Below are positions 35,433-43,878 of a stretch of DNA of 64,000 nt, piece by piece. The notes below the pieces were generated by a model, which was not told the origin of the DNA, searched no databases, and saw only the letters and a program-made list of their open reading frames with translations. The stretch's first letter is position 1; every line of letters starts with the position of its first letter. The position numbers and the translations under genes were made by a program. The stretch is from Paenibacillus sp. UNC451MF (GTDB lineage Bacteria > Bacillota > Bacilli > Paenibacillales > NBRC-103111), in the NCBI RefSeq assembly GCF_000686845.1, contig NZ_JMLS01000017.1, positions 62,001 through 126,000 of the forward strand, given 5' to 3'.

Positions 35433-35468
35433 GCAAGATATGCCACATGTAGATTGGGAATAATGTAT

Positions 35469-35504
35469 AAAAAGGCTAACCTAATGGTACTGGTTAGCCT
35501 TTTT
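35469..35504 (+). terminator. Rho-independent terminator ending the catabolic island
   Basis: Stem AAAGGCTAACC / GGTTAGCCTTT with a ten-base loop and T5. It lies 37 bases after the second beta-helix gene, the only clear terminator after 15488. Confidence 0.9.
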
Positions 35505-35576
35505 GCGTTTGAAATATAAAGGAGTTAACTAACATTTTCATGTGTTTACATATTATTCAATGGATTTGTACAAAAT

Positions 35577-35864
35577 ATGGATACTACAAACCAGAGAAGA
35601 GGCTGTCCAAAATTGACAAGTATCGGGTTGCTTTGTGTTACCATATTGACTTTAATGCTCCTGACATTTCTCGATATGAAGGTATATCATGAGTCTCTTG
35701 GTTCTGCATTAACAAGGCTGAGTCTTGGAGCTAATGATAACGCGGCAAATTATTTATTTATTGCAGGAGCTTTATTACTAGCACTAATATGGGATTTTCG
35801 TGGCAGGAAACAATCTCAAAAACATAAGAAAAAGGCGGCAAACGGCAAAGGGAAGTTGATATGA
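35577..35864 (+). CDS. Small membrane protein at the head of the germination operon
   Basis: A 95-residue protein with two hydrophobic segments (SIGLLCVTILTLMLLTFLDM and YLFIAGALLLALIWDF) and a basic tail, KHKKKAANGKGK. It resembles in size and position the small D-type subunits reported beside some GerA-type receptors, but I see no diagnostic motif. ATG 35577 has no good ribosome binding site; TTG near 35612 with GAAGAGG is an alternative. Its stop overlaps the next start (ATGA), which supports it being a real, co-translated gene. Confidence 0.6.
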   Translation: MDTTNQRRGCPKLTSIGLLCVTILTLMLLTFLDMKVYHESLGSALTRLSLGANDNAANYLFIAGALLLALIWDFRGRKQSQKHKKKAANGKGKLI

Positions 35865-36967
35865 CAAGTAAATTAACCTCAATGCAAACGTATTCGCTGA
35901 TGCTTATTTGTTTGTTAGGTACAGCTATCATTTTCGGGACTCCGAAAGTAGTTCCTGATGTATGGTTGGTTGAACTCCTCTCGATTCTACCGGCGATCCC
36001 CTTGTTTCTTATGTATTCGATATTGTTCTCAATCCAAGCAAAAAACGGTTTTTTAGGTCTCTTAGTAATGGCTTGGGGCAAGTATCTTGGTAACGCTTTT
36101 GCGATTTGCTACGCTGTTTATTTCCTTTACATTGCTGCCCGCAACGTTAGAGATATGGTGGAACTAGTGATGACAGCACTGCTGCGAGTAACGCCTACTC
36201 AAATCGTTGTTCTGTTATTTGTCATATTAATTGCTTATACAGCTTATGGTGGTATAAAAACACTAGGGCGCCTTTCTGAAATTATCGTAGTATTAGTAGT
36301 TTTATTATTCATAATACTAAGCTTACTTTTGGCAATGAGTGGGTCACTTGTTCCAGAACGCGTGCTTCCTTTTTTATCCAAAGGTTTTGGACCCATAGTA
36401 AAAGAATGCTTTATTGCCACCCTGTGGTTTCCTTATGGAGAACTGATAGTATTCCTCATGTTAAACCCTGGTACGGGCAGTCCAGTCATATTTAAAAAGA
36501 TGGGATTGGCTGCAATTGTAACGGCAGGGACTATTCTAACCCTTTCTGATTTATTTCAGGTTTTGTCACTTGGTATGGAAATTCAGAAGTTTTCCGCGTT
36601 CCCTTTGTTGGATGCGGCCCGACTTATTAAGGTCGGTGATTTCATCTCACGAATGGATGCTCTTGTATCTATGATCACTATCTTGAGTGTACTTATGAAA
36701 TGCTCCGTTTTTTTATACGCGAGTGTCAAGGGTGTTTCTTATGTATTTCGAAATGTTAGTCTTAACTACATTTATCCTTTTGGATTATTAATTGGGGCTC
36801 TATCATTGATGGTTTCACATAACTTTGCTGAACATGGTAAAGAAGGGCTCACTTACGTTATTTTTATGCTGCATATTCCTCTCCAATTTATCATTCCTTT
36901 ATTGACGGGAATTGTTATTTGGGTTCGTGCTAAGCGGAAGGGGAGCCTCCTTTATGGGAAACGATAA
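35861..36967 (+). CDS. GerB-type spore germination permease subunit
   Basis: A 368-residue integral membrane protein with about ten helices, of the spore permease family (APC superfamily fold), the B subunit of GerA-type germinant receptors in the spore inner membrane. Blocks such as ITSMQTYSLMLICLLGTAI-like N-terminus (here LTSMQTYSLMLICLLGTAI), PTQIVVLLFVILIAYTAYGGIKTLGRLSE and LWFPYGELIVFLML are typical. It overlaps the A-subunit gene by 14 bases. The gene order B-A-C differs from the usual A-B-C of gerA, gerB and gerK. Expression is expected late in the forespore under sigma G; no convincing promoter could be picked. Confidence 0.92.
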   Translation: MTSKLTSMQTYSLMLICLLGTAIIFGTPKVVPDVWLVELLSILPAIPLFLMYSILFSIQAKNGFLGLLVMAWGKYLGNAFAICYAVYFLYIAARNVRDMVELVMTALLRVTPTQIVVLLFVILIAYTAYGGIKTLGRLSEIIVVLVVLLFIILSLLLAMSGSLVPERVLPFLSKGFGPIVKECFIATLWFPYGELIVFLMLNPGTGSPVIFKKMGLAAIVTAGTILTLSDLFQVLSLGMEIQKFSAFPLLDAARLIKVGDFISRMDALVSMITILSVLMKCSVFLYASVKGVSYVFRNVSLNYIYPFGLLIGALSLMVSHNFAEHGKEGLTYVIFMLHIPLQFIIPLLTGIVIWVRAKRKGSLLYGKR

Positions 36968-38435
36968 AAGTACAAAGACTGAAGACAATACCCTGCATGT
37001 ACAATCGAAAAAGCTAGTTCAATCGTATTTGCATCAAGTATTTGGTGACACTGAAGATCTTATCATCGTCACTATTTGGATAGGGCGATCAGAAGGGCTT
37101 CTTTGTTATCTAAACACAATGACAAGCAACGACTTTATGATGGAAAACATCATAAAACCCATAACGGTCTCTGATGTGGATTGGGATGATAATCCTTCTG
37201 AGTTACTAGGAGTATTACGATATAAGTATTTCGGCGGGCTAACAAGCGAGATTATCTGTTTGAATGATCTTCCCAATAAACTTATTGCTGGATATGCCGC
37301 AGTTTTTATTAATAACATACAGGAGATCTTAATTCTTGATGCCAAGAAATTGGATGAAAGATCGGTGGAAGAACCGACCACACAGACTGTGGTTAGAGGT
37401 CCGAAGGAAGGCTTTAATGAATCTGCACAAACGAATATGAGTTTAATCCGCAGAAGGCTTCTGAACGAAAAGCTCCGCTTTGAAAAACATACAGTGGGGA
37501 CTCAATCGGGGACTTCCGTCTACCTTGCCTATATCGAAGGGGGTATAGACTTCGAGGTACTTCAAAAGGTTAGAGCCCGTTTGAATAAAAGCAAAACGCC
37601 CAGTCTGTTTGATTCTGGAAGCTTGGAGGAAATCCTTAGACCGAGAACCTTGGCACTATTTCCAACTGCCTACAGCAGTGAGCGGCCAGATGCCATCTGT
37701 GCACTAATCTTAGAGAACCGAATGGCTATTATTGTGAACGGCAGTCCATTCGTACTGGCGGTTCCGGCTGTAATGAACGATTTCTTCAAATCTCCGGAAG
37801 ATCACTATCAATGGTTCGCTTTTGGTACTTTCTCACGTCTTCTGAGATACATCTCTTTTCTCTTTTCTATGTTTATTCCTTCTCTTTACGTAGCGGTGAG
37901 CACCTTTCACCAAGAATTGATTCCGACTGTTCTTTTGACAAGCATTGCTGCACAAAGAGAGGGGATTCCATTTCCTGCGGTTATTGAAATCGTAATTATG
38001 GAAATAACCTTTGAAATTTTAAGGGAAGCGGGCACTCGAATGCCTCGTGTTGTGGGGCAAGCTATATCGATTGTCGGAGCTTTAGTGTTGGGACAAGCTG
38101 CCGTAGAAGCAGGGATTATTTCAAATATTTTGGTTATTGTCGTCGCATTAACTGCAATCTCGGGCTTCGTAGCCCCAGTGTATACTTTTGGTGCAAATGT
38201 TAGGCTTTTGAGATTTGGCGTTATTATGTTGGCATCGTTGTTTGGATTGTACGGTGTCATTCTCTTCGCTTGCTTCTTGCTAATTCATCTAGTGAAAATG
38301 GAGTCCTTCGGTTATCCATATTTATCACCGTTCGCCCCATTTATCAAGAGTGGACATAAAGACGCACTTTTCCGGTGGCCCTTATCCGTTCCTGACGGAC
38401 AAGGGAGTAAAGAAGATAAGGGAGGAAGGACATGA
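36954..38435 (+). CDS. GerA-type spore germination receptor subunit A
   Basis: A 493-residue GerAA-like protein. An N-terminal cytoplasmic region of about 250 residues (ending in the family block ILRPRTLALFPTAYSSERPDAICALILENRMAIIVNGSPFVLAVPAVMNDFF) precedes about five transmembrane helices that contain PTVLLTSIAAQREGIPFPAVIEI, the most conserved family segment. ATG 36954 is chosen because AAGGGGAG precedes it; an in-frame ATG at 36912 lies inside the previous gene. It forms the receptor ion-channel part together with B and C subunits. The C-subunit gene overlaps its stop by four bases. Confidence 0.92.
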   Translation: MGNDKSTKTEDNTLHVQSKKLVQSYLHQVFGDTEDLIIVTIWIGRSEGLLCYLNTMTSNDFMMENIIKPITVSDVDWDDNPSELLGVLRYKYFGGLTSEIICLNDLPNKLIAGYAAVFINNIQEILILDAKKLDERSVEEPTTQTVVRGPKEGFNESAQTNMSLIRRRLLNEKLRFEKHTVGTQSGTSVYLAYIEGGIDFEVLQKVRARLNKSKTPSLFDSGSLEEILRPRTLALFPTAYSSERPDAICALILENRMAIIVNGSPFVLAVPAVMNDFFKSPEDHYQWFAFGTFSRLLRYISFLFSMFIPSLYVAVSTFHQELIPTVLLTSIAAQREGIPFPAVIEIVIMEITFEILREAGTRMPRVVGQAISIVGALVLGQAAVEAGIISNILVIVVALTAISGFVAPVYTFGANVRLLRFGVIMLASLFGLYGVILFACFLLIHLVKMESFGYPYLSPFAPFIKSGHKDALFRWPLSVPDGQGSKEDKGGRT

Positions 38436-39643
38436 ATAACGCTTGCAGACTTCTTCTTATGTTTTTACTTATCTCTTTAGTTACTATCTTAGCAGGCTGT
38501 TGGGATCTTGTTGAGCTTAATAAAACGACGCTTGTTACAGGAGTCGCACTTGAACCTGGTCAAAATGGAAAGATACGATTAACCGTCGAAACGTTAAATG
38601 CCAGTGAAGCGACTCAGAAAGGTGGGAAAGGTACGAGTCCCAGCGTCGTACAATCGATTGAAGGAAATACAACGGCAGAAGCTATTTCACAATTAAACCA
38701 ATCTATAGACCGAACGATGCTTGTTTCACATATAGGTATCATTGTTTTCGATGAAAGATTGGCTCGAATGGGACTAAGAAAACACTTGGATCCCCTCCAG
38801 CGTTCCAGGTACATTAGAGAGGATGTTATTATTTTAGTTGCTCACGATGCACCAGCAGCGAACATATTAAGGGTTCTTTATCCTCGTGGTGAATATTCAA
38901 GTTTGAAGATCCGTGAACAAGTGAGGAGCTATGAAAAAGGCTGGGGGGGGATAGCCGATAGCCGATTATTTGACATGACTCAAGCTCTTCTGATTGATGG
39001 AAGGGAACCCCTTATTGGAACTGTAACATTAAAAGGAGACTTAAAAAAAAGCTCCGATACAGAAAGTATTAAATCATTGGCACCTAAGGCATTGGTCGAA
39101 TTGTCAGGAATGGCCGTATTTCACGATGATAAACTTATTGGATTTCTGACTCCAGAGGAAGGCCGAATGATTATTATGGCAAGAGATGAGTTGCATGGCA
39201 CCACACTATCAGTTCCATTAGAAGAAAAGGGCAAGTATGCTGGGATACGCTTGCTTCGACTCAAATCTAAGTTCCAAGTAACAATGGTTAAAGGCAAGCC
39301 CAACATAGCATTGACTTTACAAGGTCAAGGAATAATTTACAGTATTGATAAGAAAGAGAATTTGGATGAGGTAGCAGGATATCAACATTTGGAAGGTTTG
39401 ACCTCCAACTACGTTCAACAACAAATATCCAAGACCATTCAAAAAGTTCAGTATAAGTATGGAGTGGACGTGTTTGGATTCGGTGAAAACCTGTACAGAA
39501 GACATTATAAGCAATACCAACAGGTTGCTTCAGAATGGAATGAACTATTTGCTAAAGCACCCGTTAAAGTAGAGGCTAAAATTAGCTTGCTTCGTTCGGA
39601 GCTGAAGACGGAGCAGATTAACAAAGAAGAAATTGGACCATAA
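38432..39643 (+). CDS. Ger(x)C-type germination receptor lipoprotein
   Basis: A 403-residue GerAC-like subunit. A signal peptide ends with the lipobox ILAGC (Cys about residue 23), followed by the invariant WDLVELNKTTLVTGVALE. The three-domain GerAC region includes DRTMLVSHIGIIVFDERLARMGL and RYIREDVIILV, and a C-terminal helical portion with SNYVQQQISKTIQKVQYKYGVDVFGFGE. It is the outer-face lipoprotein of the receptor. Start ATG 38432 overlaps the A-subunit stop. No terminator was seen after it before the next gene. Confidence 0.93.
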   Translation: MNNACRLLLMFLLISLVTILAGCWDLVELNKTTLVTGVALEPGQNGKIRLTVETLNASEATQKGGKGTSPSVVQSIEGNTTAEAISQLNQSIDRTMLVSHIGIIVFDERLARMGLRKHLDPLQRSRYIREDVIILVAHDAPAANILRVLYPRGEYSSLKIREQVRSYEKGWGGIADSRLFDMTQALLIDGREPLIGTVTLKGDLKKSSDTESIKSLAPKALVELSGMAVFHDDKLIGFLTPEEGRMIIMARDELHGTTLSVPLEEKGKYAGIRLLRLKSKFQVTMVKGKPNIALTLQGQGIIYSIDKKENLDEVAGYQHLEGLTSNYVQQQISKTIQKVQYKYGVDVFGFGENLYRRHYKQYQQVASEWNELFAKAPVKVEAKISLLRSELKTEQINKEEIGP

Positions 39644-39825
39644 AAATCAGACGATCTAGAAAATAAGTCCAAATTGGTTCTCACACGTTGTTTACGAGCT
39701 TCTTCAGGTACATTCAAAAAAAGGCGCCATTTATGTATGGAAAGAGTATAATAAATTGGCAGAAGTAAGCACTAGAAGATTGCCTTGGTGTTGATATAGT
39801 AAGTAGATAGAAAGAAGGAGATACG

Positions 39826-41301
39826 ATGTCAGAGAATAAAGCAATGGTAGAAACGGGATGGAATTTCGACAACAGTTACGCTCGTCTGCCGGAAACCATG
39901 TTTACTAAGCTCAACCCAACTCCTGTAAGCTCACCAAATTTAATCATTCTCAATGGCCCATTGGCAGCCTATCTGGGGTTGAATGTCCAAGCACTGCAAA
40001 GCAATGCTGGCTTAGCAGTGCTAGCAGGCAACCAGATCCCTGAAGGTGCGTTGCCTCTTGCTCAAGCTTATGCAGGTCATCAATTTGGGCATTTTACCAT
40101 ATTAGGGGACGGAAGGGCTCTGCTGCTTGGCGAACATATCACTCCCTCAGGTGAGCGGGTTGATATTCAATTCAAGGGATCAGGTAGAACGCCATACTCT
40201 CGCGGAGGCGATGGACGAGCGGCAATTGGACCGATGCTGCGTGAATACATCATCAGTGAAGCCATGTATGGGCTAGGTATTCCAACCACCCGCAGCCTAG
40301 CCGTGGTGTCAACCGGTGAGTCTATAATCCGCGAAACCGAACAACCGGGTGCAATTCTGACCCGCGTGGCTGCAAGTCATATACGCGTAGGTACTTTTCA
40401 ATACGCAGCAAATAGAGGTACAGAACAAGATCTCCGTGCTTTGGCTGACTACACCTTGCATAGACATTTTCCAGAAGTAGAGGTTGACGAGAACCGATAT
40501 CTATCCCTACTTCAGGCTGTGATCAAGCGTCAGGCTGCGCTGATTGCCAAATGGCAGCTAGTTGGCTTTATTCACGGTGTAATGAACACCGACAACATGG
40601 CAATTAGTGGAGAAACCATAGATTATGGTCCTTGTGCCTTTATGGATGCCTATGATCCAGCTACGGTATTCAGTTCTATTGATGTTCACGGCCGCTATGC
40701 CTATGGTAATCAGCCGCAAATTGCCATGTGGAATCTTGCGAGATTTGCTGAAACCCTGCTGCCGCTGCTGCATGTTAACGAAGAGCAGGCTATTAAACTG
40801 GCTGAAGATGCCCTTTCAGAGTTTGCCTTGTTGTTTCAACGAAATTGGCTTGGAGGAATGAGGGCAAAACTGGGAATCTTTAATGAAGAGCCACAGGATG
40901 AATCCCTAATTGAAGACCTTCTCGGTATGATGCAAAAGCATCATGCAGACTATACCAATACCTTCCTCGCTTTAACTTTTGATAAACCGGAGGATATGGT
41001 CTTTTATGGCACGACGGGATTTACTCAGTGGCATGAGCTGTGGTTGGCGAGACTAGGCAGGCAGGATGAATCAAGAGCCTCATCGCATCAATTAATGCAA
41101 AGCAGCAATCCCGCATTAATTCCTCGCAATCATCGGGTGGAGGAAGCACTAGAAGCCGCAGTGAAACAAGCAGACTATAGCGTGATGGAGCGCCTTCTTG
41201 ATGTACTATCAAATCCATATGCGCATTCGCCCGAACAGGCTGATTACTCCGTACTGCCTGCGCAATCTGGCCGTCCTTATCAAACCTATTGCGGTACCTG
41301 A
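39826..41301 (+). CDS. selO: SelO/YdiU-family protein adenylyltransferase
   Basis: A 491-residue pseudokinase-fold protein of the SelO family, which transfers AMP to protein Ser/Thr/Tyr residues and has been linked to redox stress. The sequence has the glycine-rich ATP loop [15 protein letters not shown], the family block [51 protein letters not shown] around residue 245, with the metal-binding Asn and Asp, and the C-terminus PYQTYCGT. Bacillus-type members lack the selenocysteine. The start is ATG 39826 behind AAAGAAGGAGA. It stands alone, ending at a terminator. Confidence 0.92.
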   Translation: MSENKAMVETGWNFDNSYARLPETMFTKLNPTPVSSPNLIILNGPLAAYLGLNVQALQSNAGLAVLAGNQIPEGALPLAQAYAGHQFGHFTILGDGRALLLGEHITPSGERVDIQFKGSGRTPYSRGGDGRAAIGPMLREYIISEAMYGLGIPTTRSLAVVSTGESIIRETEQPGAILTRVAASHIRVGTFQYAANRGTEQDLRALADYTLHRHFPEVEVDENRYLSLLQAVIKRQAALIAKWQLVGFIHGVMNTDNMAISGETIDYGPCAFMDAYDPATVFSSIDVHGRYAYGNQPQIAMWNLARFAETLLPLLHVNEEQAIKLAEDALSEFALLFQRNWLGGMRAKLGIFNEEPQDESLIEDLLGMMQKHHADYTNTFLALTFDKPEDMVFYGTTGFTQWHELWLARLGRQDESRASSHQLMQSSNPALIPRNHRVEEALEAAVKQADYSVMERLLDVLSNPYAHSPEQADYSVLPAQSGRPYQTYCGT

Positions 41302-41339
41302 TATAGAAGCATAGGATCAAAACCACATAATAAGGATTG

Positions 41340-41373
41340 AAAAAAAAGGCCATGATACTTGGCCTTTTTCTAT
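41340..41373 (+). terminator. Rho-independent terminator after selO
   Basis: Stem AAAAAGGCCA / TGGCCTTTTT with a seven-base loop and T tail, about 40 bases after the SelO stop. Confidence 0.85.
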
Positions 41374-41425
41374 TATATATGAAACTCATCCAGGTTTTAA
41401 CAAAAAACTCTCGACTTCTTTATGA

Positions 41426-41669
41426 ATGGAAAGTATCAAAACCAAGACACTTGTGGTTAGGGCTGAACAGAAGCAATTGGAAGAGACAGGTGAAACCCTC
41501 CTATTTGACACAAACCTGTGGCACGGAAGCGGATTGAAGGATAAGTCCATTCTGACGTCGCATCGTCAAGCGGCCAAGAACCGGTTCGTCGTATCATTCC
41601 TTTATCCAAATACCGAGGAATCGGAGAACTGCGTGAGGTCGAGCCTATCTCCTGCCGCGGCAGGGTTCA
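41426..41669 (+). pseudogene. Possible dioxygenase-like gene fragment
   Basis: A plus-strand frame starting MESIKTKTLVVRAEQKQ contains TGETLLFDTNLWHGSGLKD, which recalls the C-terminal strand and metal-binding His of phytanoyl-CoA-type 2-oxoglutarate dioxygenases, followed by AAKNRFVVSFLYPN. No ribosome binding site is seen, an in-frame TGA lies directly before the ATG, and after about residue 70 the frame runs into the opposite-strand Eis-like gene. It may be the 3' end of a lost gene. Weak call. Confidence 0.25.
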
Positions 41670-42890
41670 TCAGAAGTAATCGGAGAAGTAGGGGATCTGA
41701 CGCTCTATCAGCTTCTCCAACAACTCGATGGTTGCCTGCTGTGCCTGGAAGCGGCCTGCCCGCGCCAAATATGCCGGGCGTTTATAGCCCATCAGCATCG
41801 TCGTCAGTGTCTGTATATCGAAGGCTGCCTCCGGATTACCTCCGCCCTCCGTTAATTCCCCACGACCCTTCTCATCCACCTTGAGAGTGAATTTGCCTTG
41901 ATTCCACTCTAGCATTGGATCGTGAAGCGTGAAGGTCATCTGGCATTCCGTGGTCTGGGGCAGGAACGGATACTGCTTCACGAAGCGGTGAACATCGACG
42001 ATCCGTGCCATATAGTAAGGAGAGATCGTCTCCTTGATATCGCTGTCTTCCAGTAGAAAGGCGAGAGGCTCTGTCGTATAAACATGGCCTTTGACACGCG
42101 TTATCATTGAGAAATGAGCACTGATGAAATTCCACAATCCCGCTCGCGCTTCTCCGTCAATATACACCATAACTTTCATATGAAAGACTTCTTCAGCAAT
42201 CCAATAGAGCAAGTAGCCCTGCGGCTGCTGATTCTCGTCATAATAGACCGCTACGGTCAGATCATCCAGATCCCAACGCAAATACTCTTCCCATGCCAAC
42301 TCGCTGCGCAGCATCGAACCATGATGAATCAGGGCGAAGCGGCGGTACACATCGCGAATATCCGGGTGATCGATCGATAGCCTTTCGACATTGCCTGGCA
42401 CTGTCTTCAGCTTCGGCAGCTGCGTATCCTTCACCTCAAATGAGATTTTGTCGGAAATGATCTCCCATCCTTTACGGCGGTAGAACGGGATCGAATAGGG
42501 ATATAGATAGGATATCGACTGCTGCCGTTCACGCATATTCGCGAGCGCCTGTCGCATCAGTTGGCTCATCAGGCCAAGATTGGCATATTCCGGGTAGGTT
42601 CCGACACCGGTTAAGCCTCCCATGTCATAGATCTCCCCGAAAATGTTAACCTGAAAAGGGTAAACCGCCAACTGGGAAATGAGCTTATCCCCATCGAACC
42701 AGCCTAGTACATCAGCCTGCTTCAGTACGGGAAGCTTTGCCTGAGCAATCTCGCGGTTCTCCCAGCCGAAGGTATGCAGATCATGATTCGTCACCTGGAA
42801 TACATAGCGAAGAAGATCATTGAATTGCTCTCCATGCCGTGGCTCAACCTTCCTCATCTTCAATCTGTCTTGAAGCTTCTGCCGGCTCAT
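41670..42890 (-). CDS. Eis-family GNAT acetyltransferase with SCP2-like domain
   Basis: A 406-residue protein with the Eis layout. The N-terminal GNAT domain (about 5-135) has GLTGVGTYPEYANLGLMSQLMRQAL as its acetyl-CoA loop and SYLYPYSIPFYRRKGW. A second GNAT-like domain covers about 150-290. The C-terminal SCP2-type domain (about 300-400) contains GKFTLKVDEKGRGELTEGGGNPEAAFDIQTLTTMLMGYKRP. Eis enzymes acetylate aminoglycosides and other amines at several positions. I chose ATG 42890, which has TGGAGGAG seven bases upstream, over the GTG at 42905. The substrate in this organism is unknown. Confidence 0.9.
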   Translation of the reverse strand: MSRQKLQDRLKMRKVEPRHGEQFNDLLRYVFQVTNHDLHTFGWENREIAQAKLPVLKQADVLGWFDGDKLISQLAVYPFQVNIFGEIYDMGGLTGVGTYPEYANLGLMSQLMRQALANMRERQQSISYLYPYSIPFYRRKGWEIISDKISFEVKDTQLPKLKTVPGNVERLSIDHPDIRDVYRRFALIHHGSMLRSELAWEEYLRWDLDDLTVAVYYDENQQPQGYLLYWIAEEVFHMKVMVYIDGEARAGLWNFISAHFSMITRVKGHVYTTEPLAFLLEDSDIKETISPYYMARIVDVHRFVKQYPFLPQTTECQMTFTLHDPMLEWNQGKFTLKVDEKGRGELTEGGGNPEAAFDIQTLTTMLMGYKRPAYLARAGRFQAQQATIELLEKLIERQIPYFSDYF

Positions 42891-43124
42891 CGCTTTCTCC
42901 TCCACATCATATCGTTAACGTTATTATGTAGTATATTGAAGCCATTTTATGAGTGAATAAGTGGAAAACTGGGTGGTTCCATAATTTACCGATATTGATA
43001 ATACGACTTACAATCCGGAGTTTGTTCTTATTGAGGATCCGCGGTAGCAATCGGTTGCCTTATTAATAGTACCAGGCAGAACGAAACAGGCTGAAATTAT
43101 AGGTCAGAGGGTGGCTTAATTGTG

Positions 43125-43173
43125 AAAAAAGACGATACCCTGAAGTCAATGACTTTCAGAACATCGTCTTTTT
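43125..43173. terminator. Terminator after the MarR gene
   Basis: AAAAAGACGAT on one side pairs with ATCGTCTTTTT on the other, with an inner CTGAA...TTCAG stem. It is directly downstream of the minus-strand MarR gene and symmetric enough to work in both directions. Confidence 0.8.
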
Positions 43174-43187
43174 AATTGCTATAGATT

Positions 43188-43682
43188 TCAGGAGGAGGAT
43201 TTGCTTCGAGATGTTGAGCTAAGCAGTTGAATTTGCTCATCCAGGACCGCACTTGCTTTGCCTAAAAACTGAGTAATGAACTCTAGCTCTTTATCGGAAT
43301 AAGAGGAAGCAAGATTCACCATCGCAGTGTGAAGGGGGAGGTACGTATTGCTGACTTCTTCTATATTTTCATACAAAGGGACAATGATTACTTTGCGACG
43401 GTCATTAGGGTCATGTTGCCTTCGTACAAAACCGTTTTTTTCAAGCCGGTCAATTAGTGCAGTAATGCTGCCAGTTGCAAGCCCGGTCAGTTTTGACAGC
43501 TCCCCGGCAGTAATGGGACCTTTTTCGTGGAGGATATCAACGGAAATATAATCATTATTGTATAGGCCTAATGAGGCTGCAACATTTTGCTGGTATAGTA
43601 CCGTTCGGGTTCCTAGTCCTCGCATGCGTAAGGTGAAATTTTCCTGAAGCTCTGTTGGTTGATCATGTCGATCGCTTGACAA
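43188..43682 (-). CDS. MarR-family transcriptional regulator
   Basis: A 164-residue winged-helix regulator. The DNA-binding core has LHEKGPITAGELSKLTGLATGSITALIDRLEKNGFVRRQHDPNDRRKVIIVPL (about residues 52-105), a complete MarR signature. The start is TTG 43682, read after AAGGAGGG at correct spacing. It is divergent from the UvrA-like gene, with perfect palindromes between them, so it probably represses itself and the UvrA-like gene until a drug-like ligand binds. Its N-terminal region is longer than in small MarR proteins. Confidence 0.93.
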   Translation of the reverse strand: MSSDRHDQPTELQENFTLRMRGLGTRTVLYQQNVAASLGLYNNDYISVDILHEKGPITAGELSKLTGLATGSITALIDRLEKNGFVRRQHDPNDRRKVIIVPLYENIEEVSNTYLPLHTAMVNLASSYSDKELEFITQFLGKASAVLDEQIQLLSSTSRSKSSS

Positions 43683-43700
43683 AAGACAACCCTCCTTTTA

Positions 43701-43729
43701 AGATATAAATATCTCGATCATCGAGATAT
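43701..43729. promoter_or_regulatory. MarR operator candidate, two overlapping palindromes
   Basis: ATATCTCGAT-C-ATCGAGATAT at 43709-43729 is a perfect inverted repeat of ten bases with a one-base centre. AGATAT-AA-ATATCT at 43701-43714 is a second perfect one overlapping it. Further AGATA-type half-sites follow to 43752. They lie directly between the MarR ribosome binding site and the UvrA-like gene. Confidence 0.75.
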
Positions 43730-43878
43730 TAGATAATCAAGATACTAGATAACAGCATATAAATTAAATTTATTTTAACGAAATCCTATCTAATTTGTAA
43801 AGTAGTTCAGTATAACGCTGGATACAAGGGGCTGAACCTTTTAATGATACGATATTGGAGATTAAGGAGGATTATTTT

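Noticed and set aside
35505-35576. Sigma-G promoter for the germination operon
   Set aside because: TGAAATA near 35510 resembles a -35 element but the -10 at the right distance is poor.
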